Numbered from the stretch's first letter, positions 22,867 to 34,922 are shown. The stretch: 64,000 bases of DNA from Pomphorhynchus laevis (GCA_012934845.2 WNNJ02002717.1:124001-188000), one strand, 5' to 3'. Made by a program: numbers and translations. The notes: a model not told the origin generated them from the letters alone.

Positions 22867-23066
22867 TAGAATATTTTGTTGCATGGGGATATTACTCTTT
22901 GCTTGTATTTGGGCTATTGGTTTTCGTTATGAAGCGAAAGCGAAGGCGTGCTTATAAAATACGCATTAGTAAAGGATTAGTGGACGATCGATTTAGTGGA
23001 GGTTCAATGTGCTTAGGTGGGGACATGAGTACACGAGGAGTGAAACGCAGTTTTGGTGGCAGTTGA
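22867..23066 (+). CDS. Candidate terminal exon: membrane helix with basic cytoplasmic tail
   Basis: Plus strand, entered after ATAATAG in phase 1 and open for 65 codons to TGA at 23064-23066. The peptide reads EYFVAW, then a hydrophobic helix GYYSLLVFGLLVFVM, then a strong basic stop-transfer KRKRRRAYK, then a Gly/Ser-rich tail (VDDRFSGGSMCLGGD) ending RGVKRSFGGS. GC here is clearly above background. This is the pattern of the C-terminus of a type I or multipass membrane protein with the tail inside the cell. I do not recognise the family, and no upstream exon is assigned. Confidence 0.45.
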
Positions 23067-24600
23067 TGCATTTGCAATTAGTCGATCATTCAAGTCAGGG
23101 TATGCGAGTTTCACCGAATGTATCGTGAATTCATTAAATTGATAAACTTAATATTCAACTTGAATTGATTAATATTTATTTAATTAATGAATTTTTAATA
23201 ATTCTATTAAGAATTTATTTTTAATATTAAAAATTTATTTTTTATATTATTGTGTTGGTTTATATATTTTACTATTTTCTGTTTGATTTTATTTTTATAC
23301 TAACCTAGTTTAAAATATGTATCTATTAATTATTTAAATGATTTTGAAGAAAGCCAATATCATTACATATTGTTGCAATTCTTAAAATTTCATTATTTAA
23401 TGTATTATATTTTGTATGATACGGTATTCTCTAATTTAGTTAGAAATATTAATCGTATGCATAATGCATCATAAAAATACATACAGTTTCATAATAAGTA
23501 ATTTGTTGTTTCGACAACATACAAAGATACTCCAGGCGTCTCGATTCAAATTGTACAGCTTACTTTCGGATACCTTAAGTTAAAAATGAAAATCTGAAAA
23601 ACTTCAGCTTCATCTGTATTGTGATATTCTTTGATGTCGTGTTTTAGTTGGTTTGCACAGAACAGCTAAAGAAAAATACGTTCTAAAAAGTCAGTGCATG
23701 TCATTGACTATACAACTAACCTTTGGAAAAGAGGAAGTGCGGTAACTGTACTGTGAGCTCATAATGGATAACCCGGCTTTGAGTTTTACCTATGAGGATG
23801 ATCCTAGCTATTCATAAATAGCAATCTTGTCGCTTGCATATTGGCATCTATTTTATCGTAGATCGTAGGTGTACAGGTGATTACGAATATTCAAGTTTCG
23901 AAGAGAGAGAGCGGAACGATTTCCTTAAGCGCTAAATACTCAATTTAACGACAAATCTTGTCATATTGTAGTCGAACATTAGAGAAAAATCGAAAGATTG
24001 TTAGAAATAAAAGTTGTCAAGATTGAATATCTATTCAGAAACTGAAAGACAAGCCTGTGGCTTTATGATATATAATACTTTTAAATTTAACGTATCAATT
24101 GAACATGGGCATTCTGAAAGCAGTATGTGACTATATTGAAATTTTAAATGTATAAATGGAAAGTCGAGAAAATAAATTTAAAACTTAAGTATCACGTAAT
24201 GTATATTAAAACTCGCCTGCGATTAAATTCTAAAATTAATCACTTACATTCCCCTTAAATAATTAAAAACATGAACAACTCAAAGCACTTATACATCTCG
24301 TCTCCAATTAAAAAACGTTTAACACACAAGCACAATGTGTGTTTCGTTAAAATATAAGCGCAATGACGCTGAGATTTTGTGGCACTCCTTACCACAAAAT
24401 TGAACTCTTGGTATGTGGCACTCTCAGAGTACCACAAAATAGTATAGTACGCCGTAATACGGGTTGGGTTTGAATAACCCAATCCGTGATAATAAATGAT
24501 GTGTTTAACATCAAAGGTACTTGCAGCAAATGTAACACACCTTCCATATGACCAAATTCAAACATCAAGTCAAGTTATAATATCATATTGCAATCTTTTC
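23067..24600. other. No recognised gene; MITE family A end fragment
   Basis: 23240-23345 matches, in inverse orientation, the MITE-A outer arm at 51500-51630 (GTTTAAAATATGTATCTATT). A tiny ORF starting MDNPALSFTYEDDPSYS at 23764 has no donor or partner. The rest is AT-rich. Confidence 0.45.
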
Positions 24601-26291
24601 AACTATTTAATTCAACAGCATTCACTGTCTCACAAATGCCCTCTTATCTAGCAACCCACTGTGTAAATTATTAGTTATTCTACCTCGGCATTCTTCACAC
24701 CCGCTCAGTCATTCATAAAGTGTCTCGTTATAAATCTATTTCTTCAACTGGACTTGCTATGTCTTACTGAATGCTGTCATTGCTATAGCTAAGACATTGA
24801 TATTAAGCGTATCCGATCATTAGGTTAATCTGTTGTCGACAAAGCCCATCTCTTTGTTAGCAAAGATGACGCTTCCCTTTCTAACCATCATCACCTTTTC
24901 TCGTTATCCTCTTCTCTTAAAACAGATCCGTGCTCCTTTTATCCCAAAAATGTTCAAACTCCATCTCTGTCAAATTTCACTTCGACTATCCATTTTGAAC
25001 CTTACTATCATATATCATAAGGTTCTAGTACACTTTTTAACTCATTATTTGTCAAACTCTCTGATTTACATTCACATACTTCACTCACTCATATCTCTAC
25101 TCTTGTAAACTACACTCCCATCGTGATACTCTAAAAGTAGTCAACTCTTTCAATGACCATAGTTATTCCATAATACCGACTCATGCAACTCCTATTCTTG
25201 ATAAAACTCTCGACTGCATTGTTTTCCCTACTCATCATAAACTGTCTTACTCTATTTCCATTAACGATCGTGGATTTTCGGATCACTTTCTACTGTCTCT
25301 CTACCTAAATCTAGGAGTCCTACCATCTTCCAAATTAGCGTTATCCTTCAGTCCGTGAAACACATTTCAATCCAATGATCTGCTTCACCAATCTCTCGTT
25401 CCTCCTTGACCCGGGCGCTGAGTTTGCACGTTATAAAACGATTTCATCATGCTCCTTGTTTGGATTTCGATTGCCGCATGTTCAAACGCAATCTTCGTCA
25501 CCTCCATCGAATTTACTTACGACATATCAGACGCTGTGAGGCTCTTTGTCCTCATAAGCATCAACTTGACTATATTCGACAAAGACGCTCTCATCATTTT
25601 CTTATTCATCAAAATCTTTAACATTCTAGCAGCATAAACCTGCGTCTTCTTATATCCCCAAAGATTTATAAAAAATCTTTAACTCCATTCTCGGTAATAC
25701 ACAATATTGTACTTCAAACTTGATCTTGAGGCTTATTTTTATTTTATCTCCAGAAGTATCACTCTTTATTCGTCATATTTGTACACTAATTCCCTTTCCT
25801 TTCTGAACTGTTCAATCCCAATGGTCCTGTATCAATTTAGGAAGTTTCATTTACTCTCCTACACCTGAATAACTTGTATTCCCAGCTAGACTCAATTTAA
25901 ACTTATCTTCTTAAGCTAATATTTCCTCTTATTGATCATTTCCTCATCACCTTATCATATACTTTCATTAGCACTAGCACTTTCCCATCCTCCTTCAAAT
26001 GCGCCAACGTTTGGATTAGAATTAATAATTCGTCCCATGATATAAGTACTCTATCATTATCTCATTCTATGTCCGCCATCCCAAACATCTTCAAACTTCT
26101 CGAACGTCTAGTCATATCTCAAGTTGATGCTTATCGTTATCATTCGAACTTGTATCCACCTTTCTAGTTTGTTTGCCGTCAAAATCATTCCACCGAAACG
26201 GAATATCATAAAGTTCTAAGTGACCTGATACTTGCTCGCGACCGCCGTTTTAGCAATGTTATCATATTTCTCGACCTTTCAGTATCATTTA
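24600..26291 (+). pseudogene. LINE relic (same family as 39.6-43.9 kb), 5' part
   Basis: Pyrimidine-rich sequence with decayed frames. Near 25220-25310 it reads KTLDCIVF and later DRGFSDHFLLSL, the catalytic D/SDH end of an APE-type endonuclease. Near 25450-25520 DFDCRMFKRNLRHLHRI matches the linker of the fuller copy (SDCRRSKRSFRHLHRM). At about 26262-26291 VIIFLDLSVSF is reverse-transcriptase motif A, where the sequence is cut by the Merlin cluster. Many frame breaks; old. Confidence 0.75.
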
Positions 26292-26495
26292 AAATAACTG
26301 GATCAAGTTTATTATCCCCCAGCTACTACACAAGTTTATTATTTCCCCCAGCAATTACACAAGTATATTATTTCCCCCAGCAACTACACAAGTTTATTAT
26401 TTCCCCCTAACAATTATATAAGTTTATCTCAAAATATATTTTTGAAATCATTATGGTATTAAAATTAAAAATAAAAAAGAAAAATAACATAAATA

Positions 26496-26816
26496 TTAAA
26501 AATAAATGTTTAATAAATCAAGTATTTTTTCAATTGGCTCACCAGGAATATTATCTCGCCACATATATTCAGCCAAATAATCATTTAACAAGTTTTTGCG
26601 GATTCCTTTCATTTCCTTCCCTCTAGCTGTCATCTTTGCCCAATAAGATTCAATATGTTGGGTATGAACCCCTGTTTCATGATTTAAAAATTCACAGGAA
26701 TGATTAACGGCTTCGTGCAGAAACCCGATTTCATGAAGCTTTTTATAAGATTTCCATTCATCACTGTGAATGATCGTGTCTTTTTTGCAAACTTGTTCTA
26801 TTATTGGCAATAAGGT
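26496..26816 (-). pseudogene. Merlin transposase, C-terminal part of the catalytic domain
   Basis: Minus-strand frame of 104 codons from its first ATG at 26810. IIHSDEWKSYKKL carries the second catalytic Asp and HTQHIESYWAKM the catalytic Glu; AVNHSCEF and LAEYMWRD are family landmarks of ISXO2/Merlin transposases. It ends in a natural-looking stop at 26496. The frame breaks from the preceding catalytic part near 26815-26830. Confidence 0.85.
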
Positions 26817-26826
26817 AGATTAGGCT

Positions 26827-27030
26827 CTATTGGGCACAACTTGAAGATATCCTCTTGCTGGAACAAAACTTGTCGCAAATTCCGAAAATCCAAATTTGCT
26901 CGCTGCTTGTTACCCTGTTATATTTTGATTTGTGGCAAAATAAACTTTCGTCAATTTGACACACAAACCCATCCCCTCCTAATCTTATGGGATTGTCATC
27001 TATATATCGAATACATAGTTTGCGTATCAT
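26827..27030 (-). pseudogene. Merlin transposase, first catalytic-Asp segment
   Basis: Minus-strand frame containing GGDGFVCQIDESLFCHKSKY, where IDESLF holds the first Asp of the DDE triad, followed by QIWIFGICDKF (family: QWVFGGICR). It is out of frame with the segments on both sides, so the gene is broken at least twice. Confidence 0.8.
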
Positions 27031-27047
27031 CGAAAAAATCTTTATTG

Positions 27048-27434
27048 CTAGGTTTTACAAATGAAGATTTCATCCAGCAATTTGTAAATTCTTTCCTCTT
27101 TTGAAAACCTATATATAATATCTAGGCAATCTGTCATGGGAATTATCAGGTTTTGAAAAAAGGAACGCTTTCTTATTGACATGGTTGTCTTATAGCGTTC
27201 ACAATTTTTGTTAACGCATTTCCAGACAAAGCCGTCCGATATTTTGCGATATCTGGTCCACGACATATTATCATTACAATGACAACATGTCATGGATGAT
27301 TTCAATACACATTTTCGCTTGAAAAACGATATAATCTCATCATTTCCAGCGCCCAGGATTCTTCGAATATAGGATTCATTTGCTGTCATCTGGGGTTTAC
27401 AATAAAAATTACACAAGTTAATTATTCCCCCCAC
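27048..27434 (-). pseudogene. Merlin transposase, N-terminal zinc-ribbon segment
   Basis: Minus-strand frame of 128 codons. The first codons (GGIINLCNFYCKPQ) are written in the terminal-repeat sequence itself. Then come CCHCNDNMSW and WKCVNKNC (a Cys4 zinc ribbon) and MSIRKRSFFQN, as in ISXO2-type transposases. The initiator could be the internal Met of PQMTANESYI. It stops at 27048 before joining the next segment. Confidence 0.8.
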
Positions 27435-28005
27435 GACATATGTTTCTCCACGACATATTATCTTTACAATGACAACATGTCATGGATGATTTCAATACAC
27501 ATTTTCGCTTGAAAAACGATATAATCTCATCATTTCCAGCGCCCAGGATTCTTCGAATATAGGATTCATATGCTGTCATCTGGGGTTTACAATAAAAATT
27601 ACACAAGTTAATTATTTCCCCCCACGACATATGTCCCTCCACGACATATTATCATTACAATGACAACATGTCATGGATGATTTCAATACACCTTTTCGGT
27701 TGAAAAACGATATAATCTCATCATTTCCAGCGCCCAGGATTCTTCGAATATAGGATTCATATGCTGTCATCTGGGGTTTACAATAAAAATTACACAAGTT
27801 AATTATTTCCCCCCACGACTTATGTCCCTCCACGACATATTATCATTACAATGACAACATGTCATGGATGATTTCAATACACCTTTTCGGTTGAAAAACG
27901 ATATAATCTCATCATTTCCAGCGCCCAGGATTCTTCGAATATAGGATTCATATGCTCTCATCTGGGGTTTGCAATAAAAATTACACAAGTTAATTATTTC
28001 CCCCC
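27420..28005 (-). repeat. Three tandem copies (about 191 bp) of the Merlin 5' end
   Basis: Unit starts at about 27420, 27611 and 27802 and ends near 27994. Each repeats the terminal-repeat-like word AATTATTTCCCCCCACGAC and, inward, about 150 bp of transposase N-terminal coding sequence (YIRRILGAGNDEIISFF, CCHC(N/K)DNMSWR). Each copy remains open through the repeat. Differences between copies are few. Confidence 0.85.
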
Positions 28006-28056
28006 AATAATTACACAAGTTGATTATTTCCCCATGGGGGAAATAATCAACTTGAT

Positions 28057-28450
28057 TCGAAAATTTATTACTTACTTCAAACACGTTGACCCAGCATCAG
28101 CAATGTTACTTAGATCACCAATCGGATGTGAGCAGAGCGTGGATAGAACATTGGAAATAGAGCTGCATGAATTACAACGCATGTCTAGCCGGCTATCGCT
28201 TCTATACGCTCACAATGCGTTGTTCCTGCTAAAAAACTGATTCGCGATACCGAAGACGATGTTCACTCTACGCAGCGCGCCATGCTACAGGAAGCAGCTG
28301 TTGTTTGAATACGACAACGTAATTTGGTCGTCGTTGCAGTCCGTCCTTAATATTGCGCTGTCCGATGGGGCATGGGACCAGGCATCACTACCGGTTGATT
28401 ACTGCGGACTCGGCATCAGGAGAGCGACGGATATTGCTCCTTATTCTACC
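28057..28450 (+). pseudogene. Retroelement coding fragment captured inside the Merlin cluster
   Basis: A plus-strand frame with about one break reads LHELQRMSSRLSLLYAHNAL, then FTLRSAPCYRKQLLFEYDNV, then LQSVLNIALSDGAW, then ASLPVDYCGLGIRRATDIA. This is the region just upstream of the conserved GGLGIR/HAL block of the same broad element type as the relic at 13.5 kb. It is bounded on the left by a Merlin end and on the right by Merlin interior sequence (28451-28475 equals 26793-26817). Confidence 0.75.
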
Positions 28451-28572
28451 TTGTTCTATTATTGGCAATAAGGTATATGGGTTTACAATAAAAATTACAC
28501 AAGTAAATTATTTCCCCCAATAATTACACAAGTAGATTATTTTACCCTTGGGGGAAATAATCAACTTGATCC
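28451..28572 (-). mobile_element. Internally deleted Merlin end segment
   Basis: TTGTTCTATTATTGGCAATA (Merlin interior) is joined directly to GGTTTACAATAAAAATTACA (Merlin 5' end), then the end-like units and the right terminus. It is a deletion derivative missing most of the transposase. Confidence 0.75.
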
Positions 28573-29928
28573 AAATAGTTAATCACACACTTCTTTATCT
28601 TGCCTTTGTTGTCGTTACGGCTACTAGTAGCATTGTTGCGTGGTTTGCACCCTACCTCTCTAAGCGCATTTTCTCCGTCCGTTGTGGCCCAACACTTTCA
28701 TATCTATCTCATCGTACACGCGGCGTGCCTTAAGAATCTGTCTTTGACCACATTTTTTCTCATTTCTTGTTGGTGAACTGTTATGCATAACACAATCCTT
28801 TGGTTTTCACCTTATGCAATATGCAAATGACATCTTACTCCATTATCATTCTCTCATCCAATATAGGTGATCTGCCTTATGCTTCACAGAATGCTTAATC
28901 ACAATTTTAAATTACCTTAATTATATTCAGAGGATCACCAGCTATGGAAAATCTAGCGTCTAATAGCTGACTCCCCCTAAACGTGATATTTCTTTCTTCC
29001 ATGTACTTATTGACGATAAACCTCTCCTATCGTTGATAATTTGAAATTTCTTAGGGTTTCTTTTGATAACAATCTTTCTCTTATACCATTTGTCCACGAA
29101 AAGGTTCATCCTTCCTTACTTCTTCTCCGTGACCTTCGACTTATTTTTAGAATAGTTAATTTACGTTACCCTCTTCAACTTGCTATCCACACATCCGCTC
29201 GTATATTATTACGCCTCCGACGCTTTGATCATATTTTTGCCATCTATTACTTCTCAATTGCACAGCTTTTGTCAACTCGTCCTAATGCGCTTACTATTTC
29301 TTGTTTTTGTTTCCGTGCATCCGACTCACTATCCTACCTTAAATATCCTTTCTACAACTCTGTCAATATATCTTCTCTAACTCTACCATCCAGTCACACA
29401 GGTTTCTTACCCCTTACCAGATATTACACTAATGATGGTTTCCGAACATATGATGTCTTTGAGCAACTAGCATGAAACTGCCTTTCCCCTTGACATTAGC
29501 TCATCTTCCTCATTCGCACATTTAAACAGCTCCTTTTAATCTATATCATATATCCCCCGATAAATCTGATCTTTCTTCTTTCCACATATGTTTCTCCGGC
29601 TATATATCTTGTTCATTAAAACTCAAATCCATTATCGGCAATACCAACGGTCAAACTGACAAATTGTATCGTTTAACAATTTCTTGTCAACCGACCCTTA
29701 AGTTTCCCGCCATTCTTCACCACTACTAATCTCAACATCAACTCCTCAGATCAACTCTTCACATACACTTACCACAAGCATCCTTCATTTAATAGACTCT
29801 TCACAACAAATCTCACTCATTGTACAATCTCCTTATTCTCTTTCCACGCACAAATCCCACAAACTTCCACCTTTACAACACCTCAACTCCTTAATCCCAC
29901 CGACACCCCTTACTAATCAACTACACAC
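28573..29928 (+). pseudogene. LINE relic (same family as 39.6-43.9 kb), 3' part
   Basis: Resumes immediately after the Merlin cluster: IVNHTLLYL corresponds to DHTILLSCL in the fuller copy. Near 28630-28700 it matches the strand of the next RT block, and at 29041-29475 a 144-codon frame (FLRVSFDNNLSLIPF, LLLLRDLRLIFRIV, SARILLRLRRFDHIF) matches the post-RT region (RLRKYDH in the fuller copy). Frames shift repeatedly. Confidence 0.7.
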
Positions 29929-30340
29929 ATCAAATCAGATAACTGAGTCTACGTATTTTATACTATATACAAATTAAAAATATATATAATTATAAATAAC
30001 AAATGATTATATAAGATTTTATACAATTTATATTTATATAACGATATAATTTATAATTAAAGTTTAATATAAAAGTCAATTATATTGAGTTTTAGTCCCG
30101 CCTGATAACCTTTAATCCTTATTCTGATATAGCGTATATTATTCATTAGTTAATTCATAAAAATTGACTTTTTTAAATTTTAATTTTAAATTTTAACTTA
30201 ATATAAAATCATATATAAAATTATTAAATTATTTATAATTATTTAATTATTTATGATTTTATTTTTATTTATCATTATGTTTAATTTATAAATAATTTAA
30301 TATACGTAGACTCAGTTACCTGATCTGATTTATGAATTGA
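29928..30340. repeat. MITE family A, complete copy with both termini
   Basis: Left end AATCAGATAACTGAGTCTAC, right end its inverse (GTAGACTCAGTTACCTGATC). The core (CCTGATAACCTTTAATCCTT) lies between, about 405 bp in all. It interrupts the 3' end of the LINE relic, so it is younger than that LINE. Confidence 0.75.
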
Positions 30341-30640
30341 CTAATAAATAATATACGATGTATTCGAATAACTCTACCTCTTTTCTCCAGACATCTACCA
30401 CCGAACTTTTATCTACACATCCGCTCTGCATTCAACACTTATCTGCTTCTAGCTTATATCAACGCCGCATAAGCTGTTACTAAACAGATTATTCAGTGTA
30501 CAGTACTGATTTGTGCTTTTTTATTGGAGGACCTGTAAGTAGATCCGTCCACATTTAGCACTGAGAATATATTATATTCTATTTTCTGCATTTTTGATTA
30601 AGGCACATTTTTGATCAAGGAGTGTTGAGAGATTTAAGAT
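30341..30640 (+). pseudogene. LINE relic, probable 3' UTR remnant
   Basis: Pyrimidine-rich sequence resumes (CTCTACCTCTTTTCTCCAGA), then GGACCTGTAAGTAGATCC, comparable with GGCCTGTAAGTGGTTCTA in the 3' UTR of the fuller LINE at 43835. The boundary is uncertain. Confidence 0.45.
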
Positions 30641-33600
30641 TTAATTTGTGGTACAACCACCAGTGGGAAATATGAACTACTCTTAGTGAAAATGTATTTT
30701 AATGATCCACGTTATCCTTAATTCCAGTCCACCACGTTATCCTCAATTACAGACCTCATTATCCTCGATTCCAGTATCCTAACAAATAACTTACAGGAAA
30801 TGCTAACAAGAGTAATGCCCATGTGGATGTGAAATATACTTCAATTGCCCTGTTCCTTAAGACAATAAAGATAATCGACATTTGCCAATCAACAGAACTA
30901 TTCAAAGAAAAAAGCGAAATTAGAAGACGTGATAACTAAACCAACCATTCAACGCTGATTACCTTAATCGTTCTTCAGTGTACTTCAGAGTTCACAGCGT
31001 CCTATTACGCAGATGTTATATTACTGCTGCTATTCAGTTTTTTAACACTTGCTATAACGTCGTCAGATGTTATGATATTTTCTGTACAATTTAAAGGCAA
31101 TTCTTATCTATAAAGTTGAAAATGAATTTTAAGATAATGTTCTTAGTAGTTTCAGTCCATCGGACATATCTGTCTATCCCGTATAATTTAAAAATACAAA
31201 TATAATGTATTTCCGTTTTTACTGTAAGTTATACAAGATTTTATGCGAATGACAATTGACTTTTGTAAAATGAGCTCCACAGGTAATAGTATGAAGCGGG
31301 GAGTACATATATCACTAATAACAATAGTTTTAGTTAACATTGTAATAGCTTTGTATAAATATTGTTATACTAGGTCAACAACATTGTTTCTTAGCTTTGT
31401 TATTACCTGTTTTATTTTTTTAACATTCACAGGTAACGTTCTTAATTCTTCAACCTCTTTATATATTAAAGCTTTCTATCTGCTACTATTTTAAAGATGC
31501 TAGATGTGTTTGACAACTAAAGTTGTTTTTGTTACTTTTGCAGTATAAAGTCTTTGCTACATTTTCAAACCCCATGAATCTACGTACTTGAAGAATGAGT
31601 CAACAAAGGTCTTTGTGTCAAATGGTTATGTAGCAAACAAGATAATTAACAAGATATTGTCAGCATTTAAGCGTCAATATCTAAAACGGAGAGGCTTTAT
31701 ATTCACGGAGTCATTTATCGTAAGTTTTACTTCATATATTTAAAGTTGAAAGCCGGCATTTCTTTTGCAACAAGGTCAAGGTAAAACAATAGCTAAAATA
31801 GAAATTAACAGTTTTAGAAATGAAGTAACTTTTAGTAACAAGGGATTTTATTCATTGACTAGTGATTTCATCACTAGTCAATGACTAATTGATATTATCG
31901 CATTTACCACAATGGCATTAGCAATTGCATTTGCTAATTTAGCATTTGTTGATTTTATCGACACTGGCAAAACGCTAACAAAAATCTTTACTTCGAAATT
32001 GCTAACTTATAACAGTATTTTTTAACATTTTTAAATAACCAAGAACATATTATCAATTAGTATCTGAAATAATAGAATGGAGTTACGAAACTAATATGCA
32101 ACGAATCATTCTAGAAACTAAAATTCGATTTAGGATCAATAAAGCCACAGTATCCAAGAGGCCATTCGTTAATGTTGTAAGCACCTTCTGTGATAACCTA
32201 ATTGTGCTTTTAGAGAACGCCCTATTTATACAACAGAACTACGGACACATACTTTACAGCTGGTCCTTAACAGACAATTCTATTCATATTTATTGTTTTT
32301 ATGATTTATTATTTTTGTCTCCACATCAATGTTGGCAAACTATGTTATTTACTTTTTCTAGCAAAATCCTTTTTATATATGAATTTTTAATGATTGTTTG
32401 TTAATAAATTGAATTTTTGTAGTCTAATTAGTATACTTTTATTGCCCTTCTAAATGTAATGCTTTAATTATAATTTTTACTTTATCATTGAGTTTGAATT
32501 TTTAAATCTTTGCCATTGATATTGAACTGTCCGTGTCTTTCATCGTGAATTTTAATATATTTGTCATTAATTGTGAGCTCTTTATATCTTTGATTTCATT
32601 GTTAGGAACTTTTTATATCCTCGTATTTGGTTCAAAGTTTGTCCGCAATTTCATATTTTTAATTACCACACAAATTATTTCTTGTGTGAATTTCATAATA
32701 AATAGTGTTATAGATACTTACCGGCTTGAATAACGCAGTTATATAAAAATATTTCTAGGCTTCTTGTAGAGACTTCCACAAAAAGCCTAGAAAGTATAAG
32801 AAGCCTTCCTGTATTAGACTTTTAAATAAGAGTTTACTCACACTTTGAGTTTAAATAAGAGTATTGAATAGCAGTTTACTCATATTTTGAGCCAAGCAAC
32901 TAACGTCAATAATAAGAATTACATGAATAATTTGCTTTGATTATTGCGTAGGCCGTTCATAAAGTATTTTATTATCTAAAATGAATACTTGAAAATCAAA
33001 TTTTATTTCTACCTGTAATTTTATTTACTACATATTTGGCTCGAGGTAAGTGCTTTGAAAATTGAAAGCATTTACAGTCACTTGTAATTCTAATAACTTA
33101 TGTTTGGCTTGACGAAACCAGCAGCAACATTAAAATTATTTAAACTTTAAAAATCTCTTTAGTTTTCACATAAGAATTACTTAAAGAAATGCAAATATAC
33201 AAGAACTTTTTATATATACGAATTTACACGTAAATTACAAGTGTGTATCGCTTTTAAAAATGACTCTTTAATTATAAAAAATATTTAACATACACATTTG
33301 ACGAAGTAACAGCACTTAATTTTATTTCAAATTTTACATGAGAGTAAATAGAAAATATTTCGAGTGGAATCACTTTTATTTAAAATGATATATTTTAAAT
33401 AAAATTATTAAAATTAACTATAAGGTACAATTATGTGTTGATAAATATTTAAAAGCACTATTAGCAGAGATAAATATTAGTTGACAGCAAATTAAATCAA
33501 TGATGCTTGATTTAACATTATATTAAATCAATAATTATATCGTGATCATAATCGAGACATTAGTTGTATTAATGAAAACGTTTTTATACGCAACACATTC

Positions 33601-34345
33601 ATAATTGTACCGCTTTTGATTTTTTATTAGCTCAAATAGAAAAATAAATAAACTATTGTTTTTATATAAATAAAATCGGTTGATATAATTATGCGTTTAA
33701 AATTATAAATATTTATGCATGAGGTGTTTAATATTTTTTTTATAAATAACATATGTTATTCTAACATTAAATATTTATCAATTGATTTCATGTAAAATCA
33801 TTTCCGTTGCCTTTTATTTTGATTCATTATAAAACAAATTCTTGATAAGAAATAAATAAAATATTTTTTTAATTGAAAAACTCAAAAATGGCTGTCCATT
33901 TATTTTATATTTTGTTTCCTGGTAATTCGGAGTTATTTTGTATTTTAAGTAAATTTTGATAATTGCTAGTGTTTCCTCTTGAACGTATTAGTTATCATTT
34001 ACAAATAAACCACAACTATATCAGAAATATCGACTTTAAAATAAGGTATAAGAGTTAAAATATTTTATATAATCTTAAGAATTAAAGCTCAAAACGAACG
34101 TAAGATACACACGTTTTTAAATTATATACTTTCTTTATTTGTCTTGATTTAGCAGTAAACCCTTTCCTTCAAATTAACCCTTTGCTAAATAGAACATATT
34201 TCGACAGGCATGTAAATTAACTCTATAAAATATAATTTAAAAACATTAACGGCTAAACCAAATAATAATTTAAATGTTTTGATTACTTCAGTTGACTTAC
34301 AATTGTCAGCTATTTGAATTTTTATTACAATCCTTTTGTGGCTTA
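30641..34345. other. No recognised gene
   Basis: AT-rich. Three short direct repeats of the CCACGTTATCCT(T/C)AATT type lie at 30705-30780. A 13-bp-stem palindrome (ATTGACTAGTGAT / ATCACTAGTCAAT) is at 31855-31883. An inverted word AGGCTTCTTGTAGAG / AAAAGCCTAGAAAG is near 32755-32795. The plus-strand ORFs at 31243-31494 and 32096-32404 show no family I recognise. Confidence 0.45.
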
Positions 34346-34465
34346 TGACCAGTTTTTAAATTCTTCCGGATTTTATTTTTTTATATTTCATCTTCACTGT
34401 ATTATTCTGAGTTAGCTTAATAGTTTAGAATAAAATTATTCTGAATTATTAAAAATAGAAAGTAT
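34346..34465 (+). repeat. Dispersed repeat family D, copy 1
   Basis: About 120 bp matching 53618-53740 in direct orientation (TTTCATCTTCACTGTATTAT, TCTGAGTTAGCTTAATAGTT, then TTCTGAATTATT). Only two copies seen; the nature is unknown. AT-rich self-complementary TAATATAATTA sequence follows at 34490-34620. Confidence 0.65.
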
Positions 34466-34922
34466 TGCTAATAAAAAAGTATTAACACTTATCATTATAT
34501 TAATATAATGATATTAGTATAATGATATAATTAATTATATCAATTTATACTAATTATTATATTAATTTATACTAATATAATTAATTATATTAGTATAATG
34601 ACATATTAACTTAAAATATTATAAATATCTAAATATTATATCGAATATATGAATTGATTATAAAATACAATCATATTGCGTTAGCTTAAAACATTAATAA
34701 GCTATTTTTGTAAAGTAAATATTTAAAGCTTTATTAAGTACTAAATTGAAATATAATAAATAATTTTTATGATTTATTAGAGAGAAAGTACTTTGAAGGC
34801 ACTTTGACAAAATCTTGATTTATAAATATGACTGATTTAAATAATATTTATGCAATTCCAAACTGTTTAGTTTTTTTAGTAAATTTAACCAAGTCAATTG
34901 TTAGTTCTAATATTCTAAGTAC

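Larger units (their letters stand above)
26300..28572 (-). mobile_element. Merlin (IS1016-like) DNA transposon cluster
   Basis: Terminal repeats are GGATCAAGTTTATTATCCCC at 26300 and GATTATTTCC(C)-type sequence inverted at 28551-28572 (GGGGAAATAATCAACTTGAT). Flanking 8-mers AAATAACT (26292) and AAATAGTT (28573) match at 6 of 8 with two transitions, as expected for an aged Merlin target duplication. Removing the insert restores the LINE motif A frame. Inside are broken transposase frames, tandem copies of the 5' end, a captured retroelement piece, and clusters of extra end-like units (CCCCCAGCAATTACACAAG) at 26311-26430 and 27990-28057. Confidence 0.85.

Noticed and set aside
27420-28005. The regular 191-bp repeats considered as a CRISPR-like or regulatory array
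   Set aside because: Each unit is simply a copy of the Merlin 5' end and transposase start; there are no unique spacers.
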